From Chitinophaga silvatica (GTDB lineage Bacteria > Bacteroidota > Bacteroidia > Chitinophagales > Chitinophagaceae), in contig NZ_QPMM01000001.1 in the NCBI RefSeq assembly GCF_003419895.1, forward strand, positions 992,001-1,056,000: DNA of 64,000 nucleotides. Direction: 5' to 3'. The position numbers were made by a program, and so were the translations under genes. Positions within the stretch are counted from its first letter, which is position 1; each line of letters begins with the position of its first letter. Shown here piece by piece: positions 34,860 through 44,067 of this stretch. Below the pieces are notes generated by a model. The model saw only the letters and a list, made by a program, of their open reading frames with translations. It searched no databases and was not told where the DNA came from.

Positions 34860-35423
34860 TTATTGTTGAGTAGTTGCCAATAATTGCGTTAATTCTGCCT
34901 GGATTAATTTGCCCTGATCTTTATTATACCACTTTTGCAGTTCTGTTTTAAGTGTTTCGAAATCTGCTTTCTCTGCTACTAACTGGTTGTAAAGTTCCTG
35001 GCATTCTGCAGGTCTTGGCCCCCAGGTTCCCAAATCCTTGCCATCACTATTACGAATAATTAGCTTGGGAATAGATTTACCTCCGTTTGTCAGATATTCA
35101 TTGATCAGAAAGGGAGGGCTATCCCTTAATTGATAATCAACTTTAATCATCGGGTTTAATGCCGAAAGTAATTCAAAGAAGGGTACTATATGTGCCGCAT
35201 CACCGCACCATGGCTCAGTTATAACAATCCAGTTCTGTGGTTGCGTTATTGCCATTACAACTGATTTGGTTTCAGGCGCTATAGTAGCCTGTTTTAACCA
35301 ACGGTGCATCCTCGACCAGTTCAACTTGGCATAGTTAAAATAATCCGGGTTATCGTAAGGTGCTGGCGGTTGCGGGTTATTTAAGATCTTCTCGAATACA
35401 TCCAAATAAGAAACAAAATCCAT
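34860..35423 (-). CDS. Thioredoxin-fold family protein
   Basis: 187 residues, no signal peptide. The middle has a thioredoxin-like segment with VITEPWCGDAAHIVPFF, in which the WCxxC active site is reduced to WCGDA, so only one Cys is present. The cis-proline region appears as GGKSIPKLIIRN. This variant, about 190 residues, is a known Bacteroidota family of uncertain function; loss of the second Cys argues against simple disulfide exchange. It lies 21 bases after the nucleosidase gene and is likely co-transcribed. Confidence 0.75.
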   Translation of the reverse strand: MDFVSYLDVFEKILNNPQPPAPYDNPDYFNYAKLNWSRMHRWLKQATIAPETKSVVMAITQPQNWIVITEPWCGDAAHIVPFFELLSALNPMIKVDYQLRDSPPFLINEYLTNGGKSIPKLIIRNSDGKDLGTWGPRPAECQELYNQLVAEKADFETLKTELQKWYNKDQGKLIQAELTQLLATTQQ

Positions 35424-35444
35424 GCTTTCCGTTTTAAAAGGTAT

Positions 35445-36056
35445 TTATGGCACCGATAATTGGTCTATTGCCTGTTTTAGCACTTCAGCCGCAGAGTGTA
35501 CGGTAACTTGCCAATCCTCTGCTGCCTGACCATCGGCTCCATCTGAAATATATTTTAGGCATAGGAAGGGGATTTTTTCCTCCTGTGCTATCCAGGCCAG
35601 TGGATAGGCTTCCATATCTATTACATCATAATCTTCGGTCTGATGCCCCGTTTCAAAGCTATCTCCTGTACCACAGATCCCTGATGGTAATCCGGGTGCT
35701 GCAAATCCATATTCCAGCAGTGGTGCCTGACCAGATAACGGGGTCTCATATTTACTGAATCCCAGTGGTCTTACATCCATATCCCGTTGGATGAACCTGT
35801 TACAGCAAACTACTGAGCCTTTACTAAATTTATTGCTACCTGCCGATCCCAGGTTTATTATTAATCCAGGCCTCTGCCGGGCAATTCTTTTTGTAAGATG
35901 ATAAGCTGCATTCACTTTTCCGATTCCAACAAAAAGTGGCTTTACAGATTCAAACAATTCTGTTGCTTCGTATTCCAGTGCAAACACAAATAAAGGGTCC
36001 TGTTTCAAGAGTTCTGCAATGTTTAATGTTTGAATATCTGACTGAATTATAGACAT
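35445..36056 (-). CDS. Nucleoside phosphorylase/nucleosidase family protein (MTAN-like)
   Basis: 203 residues from the ATG at 36056 (MSIIQSDIQTLN); an ATG at 36143 adds 29 residues without similarity. The family pattern is visible: VGIGKVNAAYHLTKRI, LIINLGSAGS, DVIDMEAYPLAW and the catalytic-type LKYISDGADG with Asp. These proteins cleave N-glycosidic bonds of purine nucleosides such as methylthioadenosine, S-adenosylhomocysteine or futalosine; the exact substrate is open. First gene of a two-gene unit with a thioredoxin-like protein, divergent from the AraC gene. Confidence 0.8.
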   Translation of the reverse strand: MSIIQSDIQTLNIAELLKQDPLFVFALEYEATELFESVKPLFVGIGKVNAAYHLTKRIARQRPGLIINLGSAGSNKFSKGSVVCCNRFIQRDMDVRPLGFSKYETPLSGQAPLLEYGFAAPGLPSGICGTGDSFETGHQTEDYDVIDMEAYPLAWIAQEEKIPFLCLKYISDGADGQAAEDWQVTVHSAAEVLKQAIDQLSVP

Positions 36057-36181
36057 GCCTCCGGTATTTTGATCCGCAAAGTTATTCATTGCCTTTAAAA
36101 TAACCATAGATATAGATTCATAGAATACCCGTATTGAAATCAAAATATTCTTTAATTTCCCGGAATTAAGTAATTACTAGT

Positions 36182-37246
36182 ATGAATATCGGTTACCAGA
36201 TTTTGTTTTCCTTTAGTGCCTTAGGTGCTTTGAATGGGCTGATATTATGCCTTTACCTGTTTTTAAACAAGCGTAAAAAGTCTGTTTCGGCCTTGCTGCT
36301 GGGTACTTTATTGCTTTTGTTCAGTATACGTGTCGGAAAATCTGTTTTGCTTTATTTTAATCCCGACCTGCCAAGGATTTATCTACAAATTGGCTTATCT
36401 ACCTGCTTTTTGGTTGGCCCATTACTGTTTTTCTATATAAAAACAATTCAGGATAAAGTAGTCAAGGTACCCACTGCCTGGAAGATCCATGGGCTGATTC
36501 TCCTGGCTATTGTTGTTGTAGGAGGCGTAATTTTACCATATGAGTCAAATGTTGATCTCTGGAACGTTGTAATAGTTCGAATTTTATACCTGCAATGGGG
36601 CATTTACCTTCTTGCAACCGGATATTTGATGAGCGACACCCTGAAAGCCGGATTTACCAGCTTTTCCGACCAGTCGCCGGCTCATAAATTTCAGATCGTA
36701 CTTTGGCTGGGTAATATGGTGATCTTTATGATCTATGTGCTTACACTTTTCAACCTGATCAAAGGAATGTATATAATTGGCCCCGTTTCGTTCTCCCTTA
36801 TTTTTTATCTGGTATTATCTTTTTGTTTGAAAGGAAATACCTGGGCCATTATTTCTCCCGAAACTGAAGCACCAAAATCTGAAAAGAAAAGAATAGCCTC
36901 CGCCAATGCTGAAATCTGGCTCGAACAACTCAATGAATTTATGTTGAAGAACGAAAGGTTTAAAGACCCTAATCTGAAACTCATAGATTTGGCGCAGGCT
37001 ATCTCGGTTACACCACATCAGTTGTCTCAACTCTTAAACGAAAACCTGGGTAAAAGTTGTTCAACCTATATCAATGAATATAGAATTGAAGCAGCATGCA
37101 AACTTATCATGAACGCCTCTCCACTGAGTTTTGAAGCCCTTGGTTATGAAGTCGGCTACAATTCAAAATCTACATTTTATACTGTTTTTAAGAAAATAAC
37201 CGGTCATACTCCTTCTTCATATAAGGATATAAGTGGGGTGGCTTGA
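36182..37246 (+). CDS. Membrane-anchored AraC-family transcriptional regulator
   Basis: 354 residues. The N-terminal 220 residues hold about seven hydrophobic segments, and the C-terminal 110 residues are an AraC-type double helix-turn-helix (LIDLAQAISVTPHQLSQLLNE, then FEALGYEVGYNSKSTFYTVF and TGHTPSSYK). Such membrane-bound AraC proteins are frequent in Bacteroidota; they presumably sense a signal in or near the membrane. It is a monocistronic gene divergent from the nucleosidase. Its targets are not evident from the sequence. The repeat-rich non-coding kilobase follows. Confidence 0.88.
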   Translation: MNIGYQILFSFSALGALNGLILCLYLFLNKRKKSVSALLLGTLLLLFSIRVGKSVLLYFNPDLPRIYLQIGLSTCFLVGPLLFFYIKTIQDKVVKVPTAWKIHGLILLAIVVVGGVILPYESNVDLWNVVIVRILYLQWGIYLLATGYLMSDTLKAGFTSFSDQSPAHKFQIVLWLGNMVIFMIYVLTLFNLIKGMYIIGPVSFSLIFYLVLSFCLKGNTWAIISPETEAPKSEKKRIASANAEIWLEQLNEFMLKNERFKDPNLKLIDLAQAISVTPHQLSQLLNENLGKSCSTYINEYRIEAACKLIMNASPLSFEALGYEVGYNSKSTFYTVFKKITGHTPSSYKDISGVA

Positions 37247-37372
37247 TTCGAAAGGTGTTGAAATATTGACTTTAACTGGCATGGCATGCCAAATATTAAT
37301 AAGTTACTGATAGGTTGGATTTATTTTCTGTGGCTGCTGGAAGGCCTATGCTATTCAGGGTCAATGAATTGC

Positions 37373-38005
37373 TTGAATATTGGTTTCAATTTGAAGGATT
37401 GGTATGCTTTATTGTCTTTATTTGATTGATAAATTTCCTTTACCGTAGACTGGGCAGGGGTAAACCCTGCCCCTACAGGGCTTCAGCACATTACAGTTTC
37501 TATATTGTAGATTTATTTCTTTAAAGAATTGAAATTAGTAGATTGACATTTAACATGAAATATTACTACCAGAAGAAAATATAGTTTCGATGAAACCCTG
37601 CCCCTACAGGGCTTCAGCACATTACAGTTTCTATATTGTAGATTTATTTCTTTAAAGAATTGAAATTAGTAGATTGACATTTAACATGAAATATTACTAC
37701 CAGAAGAAAATATAGTTTCGATGAAACCCTGCCCCTACAGGGCTTCAGCACATTACAGTTTCTATATTGTAGATTTATTTCTTTAAAGAATTGAAATTAG
37801 TAGATTGACATTTAACATGAAATATTACTACCAGATGAAAATATAGTTTCGATGAAATCCTGTAGGGGCAGGGTTTACCCCTGCCCAGTCTACAGTACAT
37901 GAAACCAGTCCTTTAAATTGAATTCAATATTCAATCAACTCCCTTCTCCTTAACTTACTAGCGCTTACGGTAAATGAAATTTATCTATCACATAAAGACA
38001 ATAAA
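37373..38005. repeat. Nested inverted-repeat region in a 1-kb gene-free interval
   Basis: In the gene-free interval 37247-38294 three elements occur on the left and again inverted on the right. A: 37373-37403 against 37904-37934, 27 of 31 matching. B: 37408-37446 against 37967-38005, 36 of 39 matching. C: 37445-37479 against 37859-37893, 35 of 35 matching. Left order is A-B-C; right order is C-A-B instead of the mirror C-B-A. Element C contains a GC-rich 8-bp hairpin GGGCAGGG/CCCTGCCC resembling REP-type repeats. No transposase or other gene is inside. Confidence 0.85.
37462..37854. repeat. Three direct 131-bp tandem repeats
   Basis: Units start at 37462, 37593 and 37724, each with AAACCCTGCCCC. 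Units 1 and 2 are identical; unit 3 has one substitution (AGATG for AGAAG). Each unit holds a small hairpin CCCTG/CAGGG and the perfect 12-bp palindrome TTCTTTAAAGAA. The near-identity points to recent amplification. They are not a CRISPR: units abut with no unique spacers. Confidence 0.92.
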
Positions 38006-38199
38006 AACCTATTGCGCTTAATTTAATAGCTAAAGTGAAACTTGTAGATCAACTATTCACCAAAGAGATAAATCGACTATTAAATTCCACCATCATAAAA
38101 ACTCTTTTCCGCAAATCGACTCAAATCAACACCCAATCCACTATTTAAAATCCTTATATACAAAATTATATCAGATTAATAATCAATTATTTAGATAAT

Positions 38200-38235
38200 A
38201 ATCGGAGTACGTTTTTATAAATCCGTACTCCGATT
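38200..38235. promoter_or_regulatory. Perfect 12-bp inverted repeat upstream of beta-barrel gene
   Basis: AATCGGAGTACG and CGTACTCCGATT with a 12-base loop, followed by TTTTAAA. It lies 37 bases upstream of a -7 box TAGGTTTG (38272-38279, predicted start near 38286, nine-base leader). It may be an operator, or a terminator for transcription entering from the repeat region. Confidence 0.45.
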
Positions 38236-38294
38236 TTAAAGGATTCGTACCTCCTTATTAAGTCTCCCGGCTAGGTTTGTGAAAAAGAAAATCT

Positions 38295-40658
38295 ATGATT
38301 AACGGAAAGGCTGTTGTATTGCTTTTACTTGGTTGTTTTTTATTTTGTTTCTCCGTACAGGCACAGATTAAGGGCAGGGTATTTGAAAAATCTACCGGAA
38401 CAGGAATTGCCTTTGTTAATATTGCGCTCTGCAATACTGATTCATCAATATTATCTGGTACAATCAGCGATTCACTTGGACGGTTTAATTTAGATAAAAT
38501 ACCGGATGCCCGGATACTGGTATTTTCTGCTTTAGGATATGAAAGACTTTATTACCAACTGCATCCCGATTCCTTTATTCTTAATATTTCACTAACCGAA
38601 AGTAAAACCTCAATAAGTGAGGTAGTTGTAAATGGTAAACAAACAGAGATCGTCCGGCAGGCCGACAGGCTAATTTTTAATATCGGTAGCCCATCATTTA
38701 AAGCAGCAGCCAATGCACTGGATATTCTAAAGAAAATCCCGGGAGTACAAGTTGCAAGTGATGGTACAATTTCGCTGTATAATGGAACAGTAACAATATT
38801 TTTAGATGGCAAACCAGTACAATTAAGCCCGGATGCATTGCAGCAGCTTCTTAGTACCCTGCAACCTGATGCTATTGCTAACCTCTCTGTAATTCAGCCA
38901 TCCGCGAAATTTGATGGCGAGTATAAAAATATTATAGACATCAAACTAAAACAAAATAATACAACCGGCTGGAGAGGCAATATCAATCTGCAATTACAAC
39001 AAAATGAATACAATCTGTCTGATAATAATGTCAATCTTCAATATAAAACCCCAAAGGTTTTATACAAGGTTCTGTTGGGGTATACAACAGGTACAGGAAT
39101 TTACAGGTATAATGCATTGCAGCATTTACATAATACTAACTACCAGGCAACATCCACAGAAATTCTGACTGGTACCAATCGTTTTAGTTACCAATGGGGA
39201 ATCGATTACCAGATTACCAAAAATCAGCAGATCGGTGTATTATGGAGAGCATTTTATATTAATAAACAAATAGATTCTCAAAACGATCTCCTTACCAGAA
39301 ACGATAAACAGTCGGAAACTGTAGCACATTCGGCCAGCTCCAATCTTTCTACCCCCAGGCAAAATAACCAAACAATCGATTTAAGTTATAATGTCAGACT
39401 AAAGAAAGGTGAACTTCAGTTGCTGGCATCCATGAGTAATTTTAGCAATAATCAACAGGAAGATATTCAGCATATCGACTTACCATCGGCAGATTTGATT
39501 TCTTACTGGAAAACTGCTTTGAAAAACAAAATAGCAATCAGAACCTGGCAGGCAGATTATACAGTGGCCGGAGAAAAATATCTCTTCAATGCAGGCGTCA
39601 GATCGGCTTATTCAACCACCGGCAACGACCTGCAATATGACACAATTAATAATAGAAGCATCTTTGAGTTGGATAGCAGCCGCACAAATAGCTTTAGGTA
39701 TCGTGAATTAATAAATGCGGGGTATCTGACTTATCAGCTTACCAAAGAAAAGTGGCAATTCCAGTTGGGAATAAGAGCCGAACATACCTATAGCAAAGCA
39801 GAAGCAATAACTACCAAAGATCTGACAAAACGGAATTTTTTAACCTGGCTTCCCGGAATAGTAGTTAACTGGCATCTAAAAGACAATGATCAAATTGTAT
39901 TTACTGCAAACAGACGTATTACCAGACCAAATTTCGACATGCTCAATCCATTCAGGTTTTATTTCAGCCCATTGAATTATCGTGTAGGTAACCCATTATT
40001 ACAACCGGCCATTACCAATAAACTAAGTATAGCCTATAGTCTGAAATCCTATCAGGTAAATGTTTTTGCAGGAAGAGATGAGCATCCTCTCGGGCGTTAT
40101 CCTGTTTATGATACGGTAACGAATACACTGGCTTATTTGGGAAAGAATTTTGAAAAAACTGATTTCCTGGGGGCAGGAGCAACAATACCTATTCAGGTAA
40201 ACAGGTGGTGGCAAATGAATTTTAATATTGAAGGATATTACAGGAAAGAACGAACTCCTTACTTGGATACCGTATATGCAATACCTGTTCTGGATGCTGC
40301 TGGTAGTGGGAGCCAGACATTTACTTTACCAAAAAACTGGACGCTCGATATTTTCATGTACTATCATACCCGGGGTGGAAATAGCCTGTATTATATAAGA
40401 CCTTTTGGTAATATAGATATCGGTATCCGGAAAAGTTGGTTAAATAATCGATTGCAAACAAAATTGAATGCTTATGACCTCACGAATTCCAATGTTTCTT
40501 CACTTAGGTTCAGAGACAAGAATGTTATGGATAACCGTTTCACCCACTGGTACGGTCAACGCAGAGTTGTATTAACAATGATCCTGAATTTCGGTAAAGT
40601 GATCAAAGAGGATAAGATAAAACCTAAAGGAGAGGAGGAGAGGCGTGTGGGTATTTAA
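38295..40658 (+). CDS. Outer-membrane beta-barrel (TonB-receptor-like) protein with CarboxypepD-reg domain
   Basis: 787 residues. Signal peptide ends in FSVQAQ. Residues about 25-105 are a carboxypeptidase regulatory-like domain (IKGRVFEKSTGTGIAFVNIA), followed by a plug-like region (ILKKIPGVQVASDGTISLYNG) and a long beta-barrel with alternating aromatic strands. This is the outer-membrane beta-barrel family common in Bacteroidota, related to TonB receptors. No dedicated partner gene is adjacent and the substrate is unknown. The C-terminus is Lys/Glu-rich (KPKGEEERRVGI) instead of the usual terminal aromatic. Confidence 0.85.
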   Translation: MINGKAVVLLLLGCFLFCFSVQAQIKGRVFEKSTGTGIAFVNIALCNTDSSILSGTISDSLGRFNLDKIPDARILVFSALGYERLYYQLHPDSFILNISLTESKTSISEVVVNGKQTEIVRQADRLIFNIGSPSFKAAANALDILKKIPGVQVASDGTISLYNGTVTIFLDGKPVQLSPDALQQLLSTLQPDAIANLSVIQPSAKFDGEYKNIIDIKLKQNNTTGWRGNINLQLQQNEYNLSDNNVNLQYKTPKVLYKVLLGYTTGTGIYRYNALQHLHNTNYQATSTEILTGTNRFSYQWGIDYQITKNQQIGVLWRAFYINKQIDSQNDLLTRNDKQSETVAHSASSNLSTPRQNNQTIDLSYNVRLKKGELQLLASMSNFSNNQQEDIQHIDLPSADLISYWKTALKNKIAIRTWQADYTVAGEKYLFNAGVRSAYSTTGNDLQYDTINNRSIFELDSSRTNSFRYRELINAGYLTYQLTKEKWQFQLGIRAEHTYSKAEAITTKDLTKRNFLTWLPGIVVNWHLKDNDQIVFTANRRITRPNFDMLNPFRFYFSPLNYRVGNPLLQPAITNKLSIAYSLKSYQVNVFAGRDEHPLGRYPVYDTVTNTLAYLGKNFEKTDFLGAGATIPIQVNRWWQMNFNIEGYYRKERTPYLDTVYAIPVLDAAGSGSQTFTLPKNWTLDIFMYYHTRGGNSLYYIRPFGNIDIGIRKSWLNNRLQTKLNAYDLTNSNVSSLRFRDKNVMDNRFTHWYGQRRVVLTMILNFGKVIKEDKIKPKGEEERRVGI

Positions 40659-40694
40659 TAAACTAATAATTGTACTATCACTTAACAAAAAGTA

Positions 40695-40866
40695 AGGCGT
40701 ATATCACCGAAAAATTACTTAAGGGTACTGTTTCACAGATTAGGTAACGCAAATACAATGCGTATTGTGAAAATAATTTAGTGAAAAATCGATACGCCTA
40801 TGGAGTAAATGATGTAGCTTCTTTAATCAATCTGTTAAAAGGTTGGCCCTTAGGCCGGCCTTTTTT
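40695..40866 (+). ncRNA. Candidate structured RNA with terminator
   Basis: Nested complementary segments: outer stem AGGCGTAT (40695-40702) with ATACGCCT (40792-40799), middle stem TTTCACA (40731-40737) with TGTGAAA (40766-40772), inner stem ACGCA (40747-40751) with TGCGT (40759-40763). A terminator hairpin GGTTGGCC/GGCCGGCC with seven T follows at 40840-40867. No known RNA family is recognised. It could be a small RNA, a leader attenuator of the siderophore operon, or the 3' region of the previous gene. Confidence 0.35.
40840..40866 (+). terminator. Rho-independent terminator
   Basis: AGGTTGGCC, loop CTTA, GGCCGGCCT and a T-tract. The stem has nine pairs including two G-U. It lies 180 bases after the beta-barrel gene and 85 bases before the siderophore receptor. 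Confidence 0.8.
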
Positions 40867-40927
40867 ATTTTTCCCAATCTCGTAAATCAATTTCCCGTTT
40901 GCGTAATATCCTTTTTTTGAAGGCTTA

Positions 40928-40935
40928 TACTTTTG
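40928..40935 (+). promoter_or_regulatory. Promoter -7 box of siderophore operon
   Basis: TACTTTTG matches TAnnTTTG; predicted start near 40942 leaves a nine-base leader to the ATG at 40951. The box overlaps an in-frame ATG at 40933, which argues against that earlier start. No clear Fur box was noticed. Confidence 0.5.
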
Positions 40936-40950
40936 CATTCAAAAAAAATA

Positions 40951-43329
40951 ATGAACCAAATCTACAGGCGATATATACTAATCCCCATTTTATTATTAGC
41001 CGTCCTTACCAGCGCCAGTGCTGCCGATATTCTTTCAGCCGTTAAAGGTAAGGTTATTACATCTGATGGAGCCCCAGCCGCTTATGTAACAGTTCGCATC
41101 AAAAATACCAATCATGGTGCGCTTACCGATGCAAAAGGAGAGTTTGTAATTAAAAGGGTAAAACCCGGACAATATACCCTGGAAGCATCTTATCTCGGCT
41201 ATGAAACTATTCATCAGGAAGTAGTTGTGGAAACCGATAAGATTACGCAGGTGCAGCTTCAGCTAAATGCAACCGGCCAGCAAATGAAAGAGTTTACAGT
41301 AGTAGGCGAACATAAACGCTATAATGCAGGTACTGTATCCAATTCCTTGCGCCTTCAGTCTCCGATTGTAGAAGTACCTCAGAACATTCAAGAGGTTACA
41401 AAAGACGTGCTGGCAGATCAGCAGGTTTTTGATATGCAGGAAGGGGTTACCCGTAATGTTAGTGGTGCTCAGCGAATTGGCCACTGGGATATGTACACAA
41501 GAATTAATGTACGTGGCTCTCAGATTACCGCTTTCAGAAATGGTATGAATATAGTCAGCAGCCAGTGGAGCCCTCTGGCCGAAGATATGAGTATGGTCGA
41601 CCGTATAGAATTTGTAAAAGGTCCTGCAGGTTTTATGCTGTCTAACGGCGAACCGGGTGGATTATATAACGTTGTTACTAAAAAACCAACAGGAACCCAA
41701 CAGGGTGAAGTAGGCCTGACTCTTGGTAGCTACGATACCTACAGAGCTACTCTGGATCTTGATGGGAAACTATCTAAAGACGGTAAACTATTATATAGAT
41801 TTAACATCATGGGCCAGCTTAAAAATGGACATCGCGATTATGAATATACAAACCGCTATTCCATAGCTCCTGTGCTGAAGTACCTGATCGACGATAAAAG
41901 TAGTGTAACTGTGGAGTACGACCTCCAGTACATGCAATTGCCTGTTATAGGTGGTAACTATTCCTTCTCTAAGAAAGGATATGGTGATCTGCCGAAGAAT
42001 TTTACATCTATTGAACCCAATATGACCCCCACCAATATCTATGATCATAGTTTAATGGTGATGTTTGATCATCAGTTTAATCAGGATTGGAAACTAACTG
42101 CGCAAGCCGGTTATTTCAGATATAATCAAATCGGACAGAGTATGTGGCCAAAAGGCTTCACCACTCCGGGCAACGATAGTCTGGTTCAAAGAAATCTCAG
42201 TATCTGGGATGCTTTAGGTGTTAATCGTAGTGGCCAGGTGTTTGTGAATGGAAAGTTTTTTACCGGCTCACTTACTCATAAAGTATTGGCAGGACTGGAT
42301 ATGAAATACAGTGACTACTTTGCTGATTGGAACCAGGCTGCTACACTGGGCGATTCAACGTTTAATATTTATAAACCGGTTTATGGAGGTATTACTATGC
42401 CTATTTGGGATCGTAGCAGAAATATCCGCGAAAGGGGCGTGCAATATACCCTTGGTTATAATGCGCTTTATTTACAGGACGAAATCGGCCTGCTGGACGA
42501 TAAATTACGTGTAACCCTGGCAGGTAGATATACTACCAATAAATATGTCAATCCATACGAAGGATCATATACAGATAGTAAGTTCACTCCACGTTTGGGG
42601 CTGAGCTATTCGATAGATAAGCATACCGCTGTCTACTTTATTTATGATGTATTCTTCATGGCCAACCCAGGTCTCGATTACCTGAAAAGAAACTTTAAAC
42701 CACTGACCGGCGATAACCTGGAAGTAGGACTAAAGCGCGATTGGTGGAATGGAAGAGTAAGCTCTACGATCTCTGTTTATCAGATGGTTAAAAATAATGT
42801 GCAGACAGCAGATCAGGACCACCCCGATCCTGTCACGAATAACCCAATTTATATGCGCACAAACGGGCAACAGAAGATCAAAGGAGTAGAGGTAGATGTA
42901 CAGGGAGAAATCGTGAAAAACCTGAACCTGGTTGTCAACTATGCCTATACCGACGCTATTGTTTCTAAAGATGAACAAAAAGAATTTGTAGGAAATGCTG
43001 TTGCCGGAACGGCCAGACATATTCAAAACTCCTGGTTATCCTATACGCTGGGAAATTCACCGCTAAAAGGATTAAGAGCTTCCGTGGGCTATCAGTATAT
43101 GGCAGGAAGAGTGGCAGGAATGGTTTATGATAAATCTGAAAATCCCCTGCCGGATTATTTCAGACTGGATGCAGGTTTGGGTTACCAGATCAATAAGATT
43201 AATGTAAATGTTCTGGTCAATAACCTGCTGGATGCATATCTCTATACTGGCGCTCCTTCCGGAGGTTATTATTACTGGCAAACAGAGCCAGGCCGGAATG
43301 TTCGTCTCAATGTTGGATACCGTTTTTAA
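40951..43329 (+). CDS. TonB-dependent siderophore receptor
   Basis: 792 residues from the ATG at 40951 (MNQIYRRYILIPILL). Signal peptide ends near SASAAD. A carboxypeptidase regulatory-like domain (about 30-105) precedes the plug, with EVPQNIQEVTKDVLADQQ, INVRGSQITAFRNGMNI and MVDRIEFVKGPAGFMLSNG, which are hallmarks of ferric-siderophore receptors of the FhuE/FoxA type. The C-terminus ends in the barrel strand NVRLNVGYRF. Genes for a DUF4198 protein and a PepSY membrane protein follow at 11 and 10 bases, so this is an iron-uptake operon. The siderophore cannot be named. Confidence 0.92.
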   Translation: MNQIYRRYILIPILLLAVLTSASAADILSAVKGKVITSDGAPAAYVTVRIKNTNHGALTDAKGEFVIKRVKPGQYTLEASYLGYETIHQEVVVETDKITQVQLQLNATGQQMKEFTVVGEHKRYNAGTVSNSLRLQSPIVEVPQNIQEVTKDVLADQQVFDMQEGVTRNVSGAQRIGHWDMYTRINVRGSQITAFRNGMNIVSSQWSPLAEDMSMVDRIEFVKGPAGFMLSNGEPGGLYNVVTKKPTGTQQGEVGLTLGSYDTYRATLDLDGKLSKDGKLLYRFNIMGQLKNGHRDYEYTNRYSIAPVLKYLIDDKSSVTVEYDLQYMQLPVIGGNYSFSKKGYGDLPKNFTSIEPNMTPTNIYDHSLMVMFDHQFNQDWKLTAQAGYFRYNQIGQSMWPKGFTTPGNDSLVQRNLSIWDALGVNRSGQVFVNGKFFTGSLTHKVLAGLDMKYSDYFADWNQAATLGDSTFNIYKPVYGGITMPIWDRSRNIRERGVQYTLGYNALYLQDEIGLLDDKLRVTLAGRYTTNKYVNPYEGSYTDSKFTPRLGLSYSIDKHTAVYFIYDVFFMANPGLDYLKRNFKPLTGDNLEVGLKRDWWNGRVSSTISVYQMVKNNVQTADQDHPDPVTNNPIYMRTNGQQKIKGVEVDVQGEIVKNLNLVVNYAYTDAIVSKDEQKEFVGNAVAGTARHIQNSWLSYTLGNSPLKGLRASVGYQYMAGRVAGMVYDKSENPLPDYFRLDAGLGYQINKINVNVLVNNLLDAYLYTGAPSGGYYYWQTEPGRNVRLNVGYRF

Positions 43330-43340
43330 AAAATAACAAT

Positions 43341-44057
43341 ATGCGAAAATTACTATTTACCGTTTTATTCTGTTTCAGTATGCAAGCCCTCTTTGCACAT
43401 GCTCTGTGGATAGAAACCATTACCACTGGCAAGATCGGGCAAACCCAGGAGGTTAAAGTTTATTTGGGTGAATATGCCGATGGACAAAGAGATTCTACTC
43501 AACATTGGTTTAGCAACATGAAAGACTTTACGCTTTATCTTATTGCTCCCGATGGTAAAAAAGAGGCGTTGCAATGCACTGCCAATGGCAATCATTTCAA
43601 AGCAACATTTACTCCAACAGTAGCCGGAACCTATACTTTATCTGTAGACCATACTGTACAGGAAGTATATGGCGGAAGCAAAATCCGTTATTACGCCCTG
43701 GGATTAGTGAAGGTAAATGGTTCTGCAGAAGGATTGGCACAATTGCCACAGAGAACAGATTTTACATTACTGGCTCAGGAGAATAAAAAGTTTAAGGTGA
43801 ATCAGCCAACCAACGTAAAGTTTTTGTACAAGCAGGAAAAAACTCCTGAGGCGGCAGAACTGACAGTGCAATCGCCTGCTGGTTGGGCAAAGAAGTTCAA
43901 GGCTGATGAGCAGGGTGCTGTTACTTTCCAGCCTTTTTGGAGTGGTAAATATATGCTGGAAGGCACCTTTACAGAAAATATCAGTGGAACACATGAGGGA
44001 AAACCATTTGAGCGAATTTGGCATTGCGTTACCTATTGCATGGACGTAGATAAATAG
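43341..44057 (+). CDS. DUF4198 family periplasmic protein
   Basis: 238 residues with a signal peptide ending at about residue 19 (QALFAH). The mature protein begins HALWIE, the usual start of DUF4198 proteins, which are often found with iron, cobalt or nickel transport genes. The chain is mostly beta, with two Ig-like sections (FTPTVAGTYTLSVDH, FQPFWSGKYMLEGTF). It is the second gene of the siderophore uptake operon. An accessory role in metal or siderophore handling at the periplasmic side is inferred. Confidence 0.82.
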   Translation: MRKLLFTVLFCFSMQALFAHALWIETITTGKIGQTQEVKVYLGEYADGQRDSTQHWFSNMKDFTLYLIAPDGKKEALQCTANGNHFKATFTPTVAGTYTLSVDHTVQEVYGGSKIRYYALGLVKVNGSAEGLAQLPQRTDFTLLAQENKKFKVNQPTNVKFLYKQEKTPEAAELTVQSPAGWAKKFKADEQGAVTFQPFWSGKYMLEGTFTENISGTHEGKPFERIWHCVTYCMDVDK

Positions 44058-44067
44058 GACCCGCCAA

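Noticed and set aside
37462..37854. CRISPR-like array
   Set aside because: The 131-bp units are contiguous and nearly identical, with no unique spacers, and no cas genes are nearby.
40695..40866. Known riboswitch such as cobalamin or TPP before the siderophore receptor
   Set aside because: None of the conserved blocks of those classes could be found; only generic stems are present.
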